Assembly (NCBI GenBank): GCA_903813345.2
Contig: CAIIXF020000008.1
Location: forward strand, 2,801,341-2,861,340
Origin: Owenia fusiformis
Taxonomy: Eukaryota; Annelida; Polychaeta; Sabellida; Oweniidae
Direction of reading: 5' to 3'
Length of the DNA: 60,000 nt
In this document: positions 12,164-25,000 of the stretch, piece by piece
How the letters are laid out: every line of letters begins with the position of its first letter
Position numbering within the stretch: the first letter of the stretch is position 1
Made by a program: the position numbers and the translations under genes
The notes under the pieces: model-generated
Seen by the model: only the letters and a program-made list of their open reading frames with translations
What the model was told of the DNA's origin: nothing
Database searches by the model: none

Positions 12164-13106
12164 TATAATACATAAAGCATGCCTCATTTTGATTGTTGTG
12201 ATAATTTACAACAAAGCTTCCAATTTGAAACTACAAATTCTTGACAGACTCAACTCCTGAGCAGCTTGCCTTGTGTCTGTGGCTACTCATGGCTCCAATA
12301 CTATTTAAGTCTTAAATTCTTTGAATTGAAAGTCCTTATCCGTTAGAAAATGTTTATTTTTAAATGTGGATAATATCAATCCACCTTTTATTTGTGATTT
12401 ACTTCGTAAATATGAGCATATACCTGTGCGTCATTTAAGAGATCAAAGAGATTATTTTCTTCCAACACAGCTTAGCTTATCTTCTAAAAGAAGTACCATA
12501 TTTCAGGCAATAACTTTGTGGAATTATTTGCCACCTGATACTAGAAAGGGTCAACCTATTTCTTGTTTTAAAAGATTAGTATGAGATTAGAAGAGCCATG
12601 TCTCTTTAATTCCAACTACTAAAATGATTGTGACATTACAAAGACATCTCGAAATACAATTCAATAGACTTCGGTCTGGCCTCTTGTTAAAATCACACCT
12701 TTATGCTCACAACTTCAAATACATTAAACATCCTCTGTGTCATTGTTGTGTACCAATGACAACCATGCATTTTCTTTAAAAATGCCTACTTCCAAGATGA
12801 AAGAAACAACCTTACAATTTAAGCGACTTGTTTAATAATTACAACTTAAATGATGAATTACAATTTTTACTTTTCGGAAACACTAACTTAGATGCTACAA
12901 TGAATGAAGCTTTAATTTATATTGTTAACTATTATAAACATACAAGTCTTGATTTTTTATCTATCTTAAGCTTGTAGTAATTAAACACGTTTTTCTGCAT
13001 TGACCAACTTCTTCAACTTTTGTTAACATCCTGGCCTAGGGTTAACCTTCAGGGATTTCGGAATATAAAAACCCAAACAACCTTTTTATTTTATATCTAA
13101 TATTTG

Positions 13107-14092
13107 TATACATAGCCGAGACAACACAAGTCAACAAGTGAAATTAAATCATTAATAATAATAACACAAGTCCCAAGTCTGTATATTTACTCTCATTTCT
13201 TCACTGTGCATGCATATTCCTTGGAGAAATCCTAACATAGAATTTCATTGGTTTGATTACAATGTATTTGTAAAATAAGGGAAACATTTGATTTTGATAT
13301 GTTTGATATGATATATGATACAATATGTTTCTCTAATCTATCATCCTAATTATTTTTGCCAGTCATCAGATCATGCAATGGAAGTGTACTCCAATGAGAA
13401 ATGCATTCATTGATTGTTGCAAGTAGTGAATTGGCAAAAGAATGTTCGAGTCACACCATTATTTTGCCGGAATTTGGTACTTCTTTTTCCATTAAAGGTC
13501 GTTCGGTACCACTGTAGTGTCATAATAGCATCTGAGGTCATAATACAGGTACCAAAGTGAAGCACATGTTACAAGCTTCAAGATGATACAAAGTATGTCA
13601 TCTTTCATTTGATTAAAATGGTAACTGGAATAAGCTCAATAGGTATGCCACTCCCCTACCCCATCAATTTTCAGGCCATTGAAACACACCAAAATCTCAA
13701 ATAATGCAGGCAACTTGAGTGGTTGTTTTTTGGCCCTGTTTTATTTAAAATATAATTTTTCTGCATATCATTTTTCTCAGAAATTTACATTAATTTACCT
13801 AAAAATAGTTACACTTGTGGTGAATTAGAAAACATGTGGTCATTTTGGAGTTATTATTCCAAAAGTAGTCATTTTTATTAATTACATCAAATGTTGCATT
13901 TGTTGCATAGAATGGCAAATTTTGGTGATAGACCAATCAGAATCAAATGTTTCCCTATTTTCAACAACTAAATTAAAACCAATAAAATTCTATGTTAGGA
14001 TTTCTCCTGGGATATGTATGCAAAATGTGGTGACTTAAAGTGAAGAAATGAGAGTAACTACACAGACTTGGGACTTGTGTTGTCTTGGCTGC
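13107..14092. mobile_element. non-autonomous DNA transposon with ~100-bp TIRs (family F)
   Basis: The left arm (13107-13260, including ACAAGTCCCAAGTCTG, CTCATTTCTTCACT and GAAATCCTAACATAGAATTT) is the reverse complement of the right arm (13983-14092, including AAATTCTATGTTAGGATTTC and CAGACTTGGGACTTGTGTTG). The left arm carries an extra ~40 bp with a duplicated ACACAAGT. No transposase frame is visible in the ~700-bp interior. The target duplication is unclear, so the superfamily is undecided. Confidence 0.7.
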
Positions 14093-14688
14093 TATATATA
14101 TTACATTGCCGCTAATGTTTTAAAACCTTGGGAATTAGCTAATTGAAATCGATTGTAATTGTTTATATTAGATGTAGATTGATAACATGGAAAAGGTTAG
14201 CATGGGAATCAGTTTCAATGTCAGATTTGGCAATTTTATAAACCCAAGAAGAAATTATTTCCCATGGAGTGAGATTGAAATATTCTCTCCTCGAGAGTAT
14301 AAGTTTGGAATGATGTTAGAAGGCATGTTACCATTTATTTATCGCTCTACTAGTCTCTTTCAATGTATTCTATGTGCAGTAGACTGTGAAATGGTGATAA
14401 GTTGTGTTCTTGATATGAATAAATAATTGGAACATTAAAGGTTTATAAGGATGTTTATTTATATGAAATGCTTGATATGACATATTTAATACACCACAGA
14501 TGGAATTTTGTCGCCATGGTGGCGGTATGATTGTATTTGTAGTGGCATTTGGCTTATTGTCATTACCAATTCCAGGAACACAACTTGAAGGCAGATTTAC
14601 TTAGATTTGTACAAATCAACATTTTGATGGTGATCTGGAATTCTGGTGGCCATTTTGTCATCAATTAGAGATATTAACTTATGCACTG

Positions 14689-17098
14689 TTTTTATCCAAC
14701 TGAACGAAGTTCGAGTGAGATATAGGAAAGCTATCCGTCTGTTTGTCTGTCTGTTTGGGCAATAACTCAAATGTCAGTTGACAAATTTGTTTCATATTTT
14801 ATAGGCTTATGCCTTATGGGTGTAGGACCTCTGCTGAAGTAGGAATTTTCAATATGGGTGCTCAATTTAAAACGGCGTCCATTTTTCTTAAAAAATATAA
14901 TCTGATAACTTAAACTAGTCTACCGATTTGGTTCAAATTTTATGCTGTTGCCAAGGGACAAAGGAGCCTTGCTCAAGAAGACTCAAATACAAGTTGACGG
15001 ATTTTGAACAAATGTTATATGCTGATGCCTAGAAACAAAGAAGTTCTGCTCAAGAAGATATTTTCAAGATGGCCACTGATTTTCGAGATTGGCCATCATT
15101 TTTTTGTAAAAAACATAATCATTGATAACCAGTAGGTGGATTTGGTTCCAATTTTATATGCTGATGTCTTGGGACAAAGGAGCTCTGCTCCAGAAGAAAT
15201 TTCAAAGGTGTCAGCTGAATTTCAAAATGGCTGCCATTTTTTAAAAAAAGGTAATGTTTGATAACTCAGATACCAGTAGATGGATTTAATTCAAATTATA
15301 TATACTGATGCCTAGAGATAAAGGAGCTCTGCTTGAGAATAAATTTTCAAGATGGCTGCTATTTATCGAAATCTCTGCCATTTTTATCGCACTTTGAAAA
15401 AGTGCTATATTGTCGTCGTCTTGTGCTGTTGGGCGGGCGTGCGGTTGTGCGGGTGTGCGGGCGGCACATAAACCAAATCTTGTCATCAAATTTCCAGGAT
15501 AACTGCTTACCTGTTCAACTTGAAATTTTTACAGATGCAAGAGCAGACTAGTACCAAGATATGATTAGGTTAAGGGCATGCTGGGTAAACTACGTGGCGG
15601 CCATTTTTAATTTTTCAACAAATCTTGTCATCAAAATTCCAGGAAAACCACTTATCCGTTCAACTTGAAATTTTTACAGATGCAAGAGCAGACTATTGCC
15701 AAGATCTGATTAGGTTTTGGGTATGCTGGCTGAATTACATGGTGGCCATTTTGAATTTTTCAATTTGGCGGCCATTTTGAATTTTTCAACTTCCTCCAAA
15801 TTGACCAAATTCTTTTTTTAAAAACATCTACAAGTTCTCAGAAGTTCAAATCTGACCTTAGATTTCAGATTTGACCTTTCATTCACCTTCGGTGACCTTG
15901 AAAAGGTCAAAAAAGTTGATTTTCTAAATTGATATTTTGGATATAAATTTAGGTCAGCTTAATTACAAAACACCTACTGAGGTCTGAAAAAGTGAAATTT
16001 TCAAGGTCAAAGGTCAAGGTCATTAAACTAGGTCACAAATGATGTTATCCAAGTTTCTCAAAGTTTGAGACTACAAATCAATTCTTGTCATCAAAATTCC
16101 AAGAAAACCGCTAACCTGTTCAACTTGAAATTTTTACACATGCAATAGCAGACTAGTGCCAAGATCTGATTAAGTTGAGGGCATGCTGGGTAAACTACGT
16201 GGCGGCCATTTTGAATTTTTCAACAAATCTTGTCATCAAAATTCCAGGAAAACCACTTATTCGTTCAACTTGAAATTTTTACAGATGCAAGAGCAGACTA
16301 TTGCCAAGATCTGATTAGGTTTTGGGTATGCTGGCTGAATTACATGGTGGCCATTTTGAATTTTTCAATTTGGCGGCCATTTTGAATTTTTCAACTTGCT
16401 CCAAATTGACCAATTGTTTTTTTAAAAACATCTACAAGTATTCAGAAGTTCAAATCTGACCTTAGATTTCAGATTTGACCTTTCATTCACATTCGGTGAC
16501 CTTGAAAAGGTCAAAAAAGTTGATTTTCTAAATTGATATTTTGGATTTAAATTTAGGTCAGCTTAATTACAAAACACCTACTGAGGTCTGAAAAAGTGAC
16601 ATTTTCAAGATCGAAGGTCATCAAATAAGGTCACAAACAATGTTATCTAAATTTTCCCAAAGTTCAAGACTACAAATAAATTCTTGTCATCAAAATTGCA
16701 GAAAAACCGCTAACCTTGTCAACTTGAAATGTTTACAGATGCAAGAGCAGACTAGTGCCAAGGTCTGATTAGGTTTTGGCCATGCTGGGTCAATTGCATG
16801 GTGGCCAGTTTGCTCTTCAAAGTGCGATATTTATCACTGTGTGTCTTGTTCATTAGAAATGTAATCCTTCAATTACCAGTTGACGGATTTGGATAAAATT
16901 CTATATGCTAGGGTTATAGGACCTCTGCTCAAGAAGAAATTTTAAAGATAGCAGCTGAATTTCAAAATGGCCACCATGTTTCATTAAAAACATAATCTTT
17001 GATAGCTCAAATACCAGTGGATGGATTTGGCTCAAATTTTATATGGTTGTTTGATGGGTCTGCTACTCTGTGAAGTTGCTGTTTTTGTTCTAGTTTGT
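14689..17098 (+). repeat. repeat family B, split by an A-family insertion
   Basis: It starts TTTTTATCCAACTGAACGAA with a short hairpin (GAACGAAGTTC). It then has repeated modules of ~130 bp containing GATTTGGTTCAAATTTTATA, GGAGCTCTGCTCAAGAAGA and AAAATGGCTGCCATTTT. The first part ends at ~15380 and modules resume at 16851-17098, either side of family A copy 1. No open frame spans the modules. A related fragment lies inside the element in the Toll-like receptor (43385-43830). Confidence 0.7.
15381..16850 (+). mobile_element. repeat family A, copy 1 (nested in family B)
   Basis: It opens with TTTTTATCGCACTTTGAAAA, a hairpin with arms GCACTTT/AAAGTGC, then a GC-rich GGCGGGCG-type run. The body is direct-repeat modules starting AATCTTGTCATCAAAATTCC and ending in GGTGGCCATTTTGAATTTTT. 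Its end is CTTCAAAGTGCGATATTTAT then CACTGTGTGTCTTGTT, which partly complements the opening hairpin. Two other large copies are at 19641-22035 and 35856-37730. No transposase is evident and the TE class is unknown. Confidence 0.75.
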
Positions 17099-17569
17099 TA
17101 TTGATCAGCAAATAAAAAGGAGCATTTGAGCATCATATCTTAATCACCTTTAATCCACCTTAAGGATTTTTGTTTTGATAAATTTAACCAGCAAGCCAAA
17201 TTCTATCACCATGGGATTATCACATCTGATTCTGAAAGATTCGGATCAAAGGAAAATGTTTCAATTACGCAAAGCGTAGTAAAGCTTATTCCTGAAACCC
17301 CAAATGAATACATATTTGCAAAATTAGAGTAGCTGTTGCATCAAGAAAGCTGCTCCTTCTCTTATCAATTAGAGTAAGCATAGTAAGATCCCATAAATGA
17401 GGCTAAACCAATACATTCATCCTAAAATAAACAAAAAAGTGAGATAGATGAAGATCACTGGGAAGATGGTGACTGGGAAAATGATTCATAACTTCATTTA
17501 TAATTCCATCCATTTTAGTATACAGAGTGCATCCAGATTTAATATGATACCATCACTTATTGTAGTGAC

Positions 17570-17692
17570 ATCATGTGGTGACATATTGTTATAGTGTCCG
17601 GCTTTTTTTGTGGATGGTGTTTGGTGGTCAATGTTTGGAGTTTGGGATCTGTAACAAATGGCAGGTGGTGACATTTTGCATGTATCGCCTAT
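17570..17692 (+). repeat. dispersed repeat family D, copy 3
   Basis: It carries ATTGTTATAGTGTCCGGC, GTGGATGGTGTTTGGTGG and CTGTAACAAATGGCAGGTGG, ending GACATTTTGCATGTATCGCC. It abuts the left end of the mariner element at 17699, which may have inserted at its edge. Confidence 0.6.
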
Positions 17693-17698
17693 CACATA

Positions 17699-18795
17699 CA
17701 GGGTGGGCCAAAAAAATTTGCAACTTTTTTAAAAGGCTAGAAAAGTATCAAAACATAAGGGTATTACCATAAAAAAATTATTTACAGAAACTTAAGGATA
17801 GGTATATTTTACCATTTAAATACTAAAGCTAAAACTTCAATTTTTTTATCAGATCTTTGAATATTAATGGTCGTTCATGTGTCCGAGATTTACCGTTTTT
17901 CCTAGAAAATGTTTCATTTATGTGATCAACAAGAACACATTCATTATGTTCACTAAATCTGTTACAATCTTTGATAACTGTTCAACCAATGTCTAGTACA
18001 GTTTATATCAGTATCTAGTCACTATGATATTATGTATCTATTGATTTGAATATTAATTAAACAAATTTTATGCATCCACCTTTCACCTTCTCTACAGCGC
18101 GCAAGGAGACATGGGCGGAACTGGTCAGTGGCGCGATCCAGCAATTCTTGTGGTGGTTCTTTCCACTTCTCCTGCAGAACTTCTTTTAGTTTAACAAGAG
18201 TTTGTGGGGGATTACCATTAACTGCAATAAGCTGCTCCAGGTGCCCCCAATGGTGATAGTCACAGGAGTTGGCATCTGGGGTATTTGTCAGCCATTCATC
18301 AGGACTAATGAATCAAGGCTTATTCTCCTCCAGATATTCCAAAGTGACTTTTGCCCGATGGCTGGGAGTGATAGGGAAGGTGAAAGGGGGATGCATAGAA
18401 CATTTTTAAATTGATAATTAATAAATACACTATTACATAATACCATAGTGACTAGATACTGATATAAACTAGACATTGAGGTAGACATTGTTTAAACAGT
18501 TATCCAAGATTGTAGCAGATTTAGTGAACATTATGAATGTGTTATTGTTGATCACATAAAATCATAGAAAGTCACATTTTCTAGGAAAAATGGTAAATCT
18601 TGGACACATGAACAATTGACCATTGATATTCAAAGATCTGACAAAAAAAAATTGAAGCCAGTTTTAGCTTTAGCATTTGACTGGTAAAATATGCCTATCC
18701 TTAAATTTCTGTAAATAATTTTTTATGGCAATACTCTTATGTTTTGATACTTTTCTAGCCTTTTAAAAAGTTGCAAATTTTTTTGGCCCACCCTG
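17699..18795. mobile_element. mariner-type element with ~200-bp TIRs
   Basis: The left end reads CAGGGTGGGCCAAAAAAATT and the right end AATTTTTTTGGCCCACCCTG, with TA on both sides (17697-17698 and 18796-18797). The arms stay complementary for a long way inward, including CTAGAAAAGTATCAAAACAT and its complement. The interior has a degraded transposase on the minus strand. The 1097-bp length and decayed coding region indicate a dead, formerly autonomous element. Confidence 0.85.
18070..18400 (-). pseudogene. degraded mariner-type transposase fragment
   Basis: The minus strand reads, across a frameshift near 18280-18300, LWNIWRRISLDSLVLMNGW then NTPDANSCDYHHWGHLE and LVKLKEVLQEKWKEPP. The PDxNxxDYxxWG segment is the last catalytic Asp region of Tc1/mariner-superfamily transposases. 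The N-terminal part of the DDE domain and the DNA-binding domain are gone. It is not functional. Confidence 0.75.
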
Positions 18796-19640
18796 TAATT
18801 GTTTGGAATTGCTTGGCCTGTTTCCATGCTTGCTTCTCCAACATTTCATTTGTTTATTCATTTCAATCACTGGAAAGCACAAAGAGCACAAGATAAATGA
18901 AATCACAAGAATCATTTAGAATCACTATAGGAATTATTTTTCTGTTTTGCATAATTTCAGTTATCATATCTTGCTTTTGCTTTTCATGGTTCTGGTTATC
19001 ATATTTAACGAGGTTTTTAGTTTTTATCAGGATGATATCTGAGAATTGTATTTAATTACTCATACAACAATTATGTGGGCAATTACCCATAGAGGTCATA
19101 TCAATGAATATATGAATTCTTTATTTATCCATCCTGCCGAGACAGCCCTTTGGAAGAGCATGTTGCTCTGGTTCATTTGGTTTCATTCTAACATGTTGTC
19201 CTCTCCTTTAAATAATTTATTTATAGTTCAGACAATGGGTCTGATTGGTGCATTAGTTTTGAAAATCTGGCTCGAAAGTTACTCGCCCTGTTATGATTAA
19301 CCTTTACAATACTAGATGTGATGAAGGTTTTATTATCTTATCATTATATTATCATTTCAAGATATAGTAAATCATTAACTGTTTCAAAGTGACTGCGATG
19401 CTGTTTGCGTAGGTATGATCATGCATGATTTAGTATGTGACCCTTGTGACGTTTGTGAAGACACAAGTGACAAAATAGTAGCATTAAGCAAAATTTTGCC
19501 ATAAATACACAAATCTGTATATGTAAACGGAATCTCAGTGGTTCCAGCGTTCCCCGATTACAACATGTAAAGTGATAAGAATATGAGGTATAAGAGTTTA
19601 TCACTCAACATAAATGTATAAATGATGTAAAATAATTACC

Positions 19641-22035
19641 TTTTTATCACACTTTTACATAAACCAAATCTTGTCATCAAATTTCCAGGATAACTGCTTA
19701 CCTGTTCAACTTGAAATTTTTACACATGCAAGAGCAGACTAGTACCAAGATCTGATTAGGTTAAGGGCATGCTGGGTAAACTACGTGGTGGCCATTTTGA
19801 ATTTTTCAACAAATCTTGTCATCAAAATTCCAGAAAAACCACTTATCCGTTCAACTTGAAATTTTTACAGATGCAAGAGCAGACTATTGCCAAGATCTGA
19901 TTAGGTTTTGGGTATGCTGGCTGAATTACATGGTGGCAATTTTGAATTTTTCAATTTGGTGGCCATTTTGAATTTTTCAACTTGCTCCAAATTGACCAAA
20001 TTTTTAAAAAAAAAACATCTACAAGTTCTCAGAAGTTCAAATCTGACCTTAGATTTCAGATTTGACCTTTCGTTGACCTTCAGTGACCTTGAAAAGGTCA
20101 AAAAAGTTGATTTTCTAAATTGATATTTTGGATTTAAATTTAGGTCAGCTTAATTACAAAACACCTACTGAGGTCTGAAAAAGTGAAATTTTCAAGGTCG
20201 AAGGTCAAGGTCATTAAACAAGGTCACAGATTTGACCTTTCATTCACATTCAGTGACCTTGAAAAGGTCAAAAAAGTTGATTTTCTAAATTGATAGTTTG
20301 GATTTAAATTTAGGTCAGCTTAATTACAAAAGACCTACTGAGGTCTGAAAAAGTGAAATTGTCAAGGTCGAAGGTCAAGGTCATTAAACTAGGTCACAAA
20401 TGATGTTATCCAAGTTTCTCAAAGTTTGAGACTACAAATCAATTCTTGTCATCAAAATTCCAAGAAAACCGCTAACCTGTTCAACTTGAAATTTTTACAC
20501 ATGCAATAGCAGACTAGTGCCAAGATCTGATTAGGTTGAGGGCATGCTGGGTATACTACGTGGTGGGCATTTTGAATCTTTCAACAAATCTTGTCATCAA
20601 AATTCCAGGAAAACCACTTATCCGTTCAACTTGAAATTTTTACAGATGCAAGAGCAGACTATTGCCAAGATCTGATTAGGTTTTGGGTATGCTGGCTGAA
20701 TAACATGGTGGCCATTTTGAATTTTTATCGCACTTTGAAAAAGTGCTATATTGTCGTCGTCTTGTGCTGTTGGGCGGGCGGGCGGGCGTGTGGGCGGGCG
20801 GCACATAAACCAAATCTTGTCATCAAATTTCCAGGATAACTGCTTACCTGTTCAACTTGAAATTTTTACAGATGCAAGAGCAGACTATTGCCAAGATCTG
20901 ATTAGGTTTTGGGTATGGTGGCTGAATTACATGGTGGCCATTTTGAATTTTTCAATTTGGCGGCCATTTTGAATTTTTCAACTTGCTCCAAATTGACCAA
21001 ATTTTTTTTTTAAAACATCTACAAGTTCTCATAAGTTCAAATCTGACCTTAGATTTCAGATTTGACCTTTCGTTCACCTTCAGTGACCTTGAAAAGGTCA
21101 AAAAAGTTGATTTTCTAAATTGATATTTTGGATTTAAATTTAGGTCAGCTTAATTACAAAAGACCTACTGAGGTCTGAAAAAGTGAAATTTTCAAGGTTG
21201 AAGGTCAAGGTCATTAAACTAGGTCACAAATGATGTTATCCAAGTTTCTCAAAGTTTGAGACTACAAATCAATTCTTGTCATCAAAATTCTAAGAAAACT
21301 GCTAACCTGTTCAACTTGAAATTTTTACACATGCAATAGCAGACTAGTGCCAAGATCTGATTAAGTTGAGGGCATGCTGGGTAAACTACGTGGCGGCCAT
21401 TTTGAATTTTTCAACAAATCTTGTCATCAAAATTCCAGGAAAACCACTTATTCGTTCAACTTGAAATTTTTACAGATGCAAGAGCAGACTATTGCCAAGA
21501 TCTGATTAGGTTTTGGGTATGCTGGCTGAATTACATGGTGGCCATTTTGAATTTTTCAATTTGACGGCCATTTTGAATTTTTCAACTTGCTCCAAATTGA
21601 CCAATTTTTTTTAAAAAAAACATCTACAAGTTCTCAGAAGTTCAAATCTGACCTTAGATTTCAGATTTGACCTTTCGTTGACCTTCAGTGACCTTTAAAA
21701 GGTCAAAAATTTGATTTTCTAAATTGATATTTTGGATTTAAATTTAGGTCAGCTTAATTACAAAACACCTACTGAGGTCTGAAAAAGTGAAATTTTCAAG
21801 GTCGAAGGTCATCAAATTAGGTCACAAACAATGTTATCTAAATTTTCCCAAAGTTCAAGACTACAAATAAATTCTTGTCATCAAAATTGCAGGAAAACTG
21901 CTAACCTGTTTAGAAATGTTTACAGATGCAAGAGCAGACTAGTGCCAAGGTCTGATAAGGTTTTGGCCATGCTGGGTAAATTGCATGGTGGCCAGTTTGC
22001 TCTTCAAAGTGCGATATTTATCACTGTGTCTTGTT
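19641..22035 (+). mobile_element. repeat family A, copy 2 (long, self-nested)
   Basis: The start is truncated (TTTTTATCACACTTTTACAT then the usual AACCAAATCTTGTCATCAAA). A complete second opening hairpin and GC-rich run occurs inside at ~20725-20815, so one copy sits within or is tandemly joined to another. Modules with GGTGGCCATTTTGAATTTTT repeat throughout. AGGTCA/TGACCT-rich segments lie at ~20045-20240, 20345-20400 and 21045-21230. The end is GCTCTTCAAAGTGCGATATT plus CACTGTGTCTTGTTT. Confidence 0.75.
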
Positions 22036-25000
22036 TGTAAAAACCTTGCATGCAATTTTTATGCAATTTTTATCAATAAGTAAATATGTTATAAAATGAT
22101 CCATGAATAATGGGAAAATAAAGATATAATAATAATTATTATCAATGGTGAATAAAGTTATGACAAACCATCCTTCTTGGAAGCTGCAAAAATATTTGCG
22201 TAAGTAATTTCAGTTAAAAAATATCAGTATGTCAACAGGTAATTTGTATTTGTTTTCCACATTACATAGATTTACTGCAGTTCAATTTAGGTGAAGTTTC
22301 TTTAATTATCAACCATAAATGTTTCTAAATTACGTTTTTGACAACATAATAACTGAATTTATTATTATCCCCTAAAGCTTTTCCTGTTATTTAACAATTA
22401 TATATTGCTTAAGTAAATTCTCAATGAGGCTGAGGTTTAAGATGTACTTTAGTTGAAGTGGCAAGAATATCCATTTACATGGAATCCCAAACTTGTGACA
22501 GTTTTTTTCATTATGGAATGAAAATCTAGATTTCAGTGTTTTTTCTATAGAAATGAACAATGAATTAAGTAAATTGATAATAGTTAGTTGAGAGATAATA
22601 ATCCATTGTGAGGAACAATAAACATAACGATGTAGAGAATATGGCTATAGCCATCTTGATTCACAAGGTTTCAGTTGCTACAACCATCTTGGTATTCAAA
22701 GAATTGTACAGGGGTGGAAGTCATATTTGGCCTACCCTAAATACTGCTTATTAAACCAGCTGATCAAACTTACTCTTAAGACTATATTTGTGATGAAGAT
22801 GGTCATCCTGTTGGGTGTTTCATTTTTTGCTGCATTTTGTACAACTTTTTGGGCTTTAACCATTTTTTCTTGTTTTACCTAACCATATTGTGTTGTGGAA
22901 TTGGTGCCAGATTTTGACACAGATTCTGACAGTTCATAAGATGGCTCAGAATGTTAGTTTTTAGCCAGTTAGAATAGAAGAACTGTGTTCCTTTAGAATG
23001 TTGAGATTCCCTGTAGAACATTTTAATGTTAAATCTTTATTTCTTTGTAAGTATCATCTTGGCTCGGCTAAAGTGTGGTTGCAATTATTTATTTTATTGC
23101 CAGTGTTATCATTATATTACTGCTTTATAACACAAAAGATCATCGGTTTTAATGAATTACTGTTGGCATTAGTTTTATCACCAAGTACTTACTATTTTAT
23201 TGCCTATTTCCGTTAATACTCAAAAACACAATTGAATATTGTGGTGAAAGCTGTAATCATGAAAACGCTGATCTTCATTCAATCATTTTAAGTTGGAGAG
23301 AGGTGTTAAGGCTGTGTATGAATGATAACTCAAGATCTATTAGACAGATTTTGTTCTCCTTTAACAGTCATACAGGTATAACTGATTCATGTACAAGTTA
23401 TGTAAGAGTTATGATTGTTGTGTCTAACTTGTCTGTCATGAAGCCTCTTTGCTCACTATGAGAACTTATCTTGAACACTTGACATTAAGCAATCATTCAA
23501 TTACTCTAGAATCTCATTACTGAAATAAATCAATATGAAAAAACCATCAATTCAAATCATTTCAAACAAAAAACTTAAGCCAAGCTTCAGTTCAAAGATA
23601 AAAAAAATATTAACTCTTGTTCAGCATTAGTGGTTTTCTTGCATCAATATACCTGTAATCAGGTGAGTAATCAATCAAGGCAGTCACATATCAACTGCAC
23701 CCTTTAAATCCAATGGATTACAAACTCATTTATTAAAGTATGCAGCAGTCTGAGCCACACCTTTATCAGGCAAGGAAGAATCACTGAAATTGATTAAAGG
23801 CACAAAAGAAAACACAATATGTTTTAAAGGCCCCAAACAATGTTGAATATACGTTTTTGTTATCATTCATTTACTATTTTTCATGACTTTAGAGATTTAT
23901 AAAGAAGATTGAAAAAATGTGTTGGCTTTTATTTCTCAAACATTTCTCTGAATCACTTTTATATATGGATGAGTCCATATGTCACATATTCATCAATTAA
24001 TTTTCTTATTTATTGGCAAAAACATGTAAGCATGAACGTTATGCATTCGTGCGAATTATAGCTTATAAAGAGATATGTCTGGCCTCAAAAATTTTAGTTT
24101 TGAAAAAATGCACAATTTTCGAAACAAAAAGTACCTCAAAAACCACTTTTTGGAGTTAAAACAGGAAGTTTCACATATCAGATTTTGATAACATTTGGTA
24201 AGATTATGATATAAGTTGAACACATATAAGCAAACTCCAAAAGTCCCAGCCACGATCATACAAACATATATGCTCTTGAGAGCGTCATGTTATATTGAAT
24301 GTCATATGGGTTTTTTCAAAATAGTAATAAATATCTGAATCTGAAGTGGCCAATGATCCACATCCTCCACCTTCAGATGTTTCTTAACATAAAACAAGAC
24401 CATAAAAATATGGTATATTCTGGTCATCATATTGAATACATCACAATAAATTGGTCTTAATAATGTGAAGTCAATCTCCATCCAGCTTAGTTCATCTAAT
24501 TAGAGGATGGTGAATGATCCCTGTCATTGATCTATGAATTGATTGCCAGGCAAATCTTCTTGCTGTCATTTATAAATAGTTTTCCTTTGAAAGACAGAAT
24601 GTCGAATTATTAACCTCCAGTTGGTTATTACTTTAGGCGACAATCAAAACTGCATGGAAGTATAAGACGGCCAGACAAAATGTAACCTGATTGTTAACGT
24701 GGAGGTGTCATAAATTATAAAGCTATTAGCAATATTAAAGGAATGAGATTTGGTTTCTATGCTCTACTGTTGTTCTCATTCCCCATTGCTTATCTGTTTT
24801 TAGTCTAAGCTAAATCATGGTACAACTTTCCTTGATTGATCTTTGGATCACCAAACTTGGAATGAAAGAAGAATCTCTTACCTTAGTACATCATTCAAAT
24901 TAATTATGTGATTTAATTTTGTGATCTGGATCTGTATGCTGTACATGGGTTTATGTTCAATAGTCTAAATGGTTAGGCTGTCCATCCGTCCATCCATCTG

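Larger units (their letters stand above)
11040..13010 (+). pseudogene. LINE (non-LTR) reverse-transcriptase 3' remnant, interrupted
   Basis: Around 11045-11240 the plus strand translates to fragments such as HLGLNLDIHLNFNYYIDQI and LLRPMKKLSKI, which fit the RT thumb region of non-LTR retrotransposon ORF2. Further segments fit the ORF2 C-terminus: 12366-12580 carries HIPVRHLRDQRDYFLP and FQAITLWNYLPPDTRKG, and 12840-12970 carries LQFLLFGNTNLD. A mariner-type element (11215-12163) splits the two parts. Stops and frameshifts show it is dead. Family assignment within LINEs is not possible by eye. Confidence 0.65.

Noticed and set aside
14187-14426. 79-residue frame starting MEKVSMGIS
   Set aside because: No recognisable motif or splice partner; it follows the right end of TIR element F and looks fortuitous.
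22998-23216. 72-residue hydrophobic frame
   Set aside because: AT-driven hydrophobic codons only; no family features or promoter and poly(A) context.
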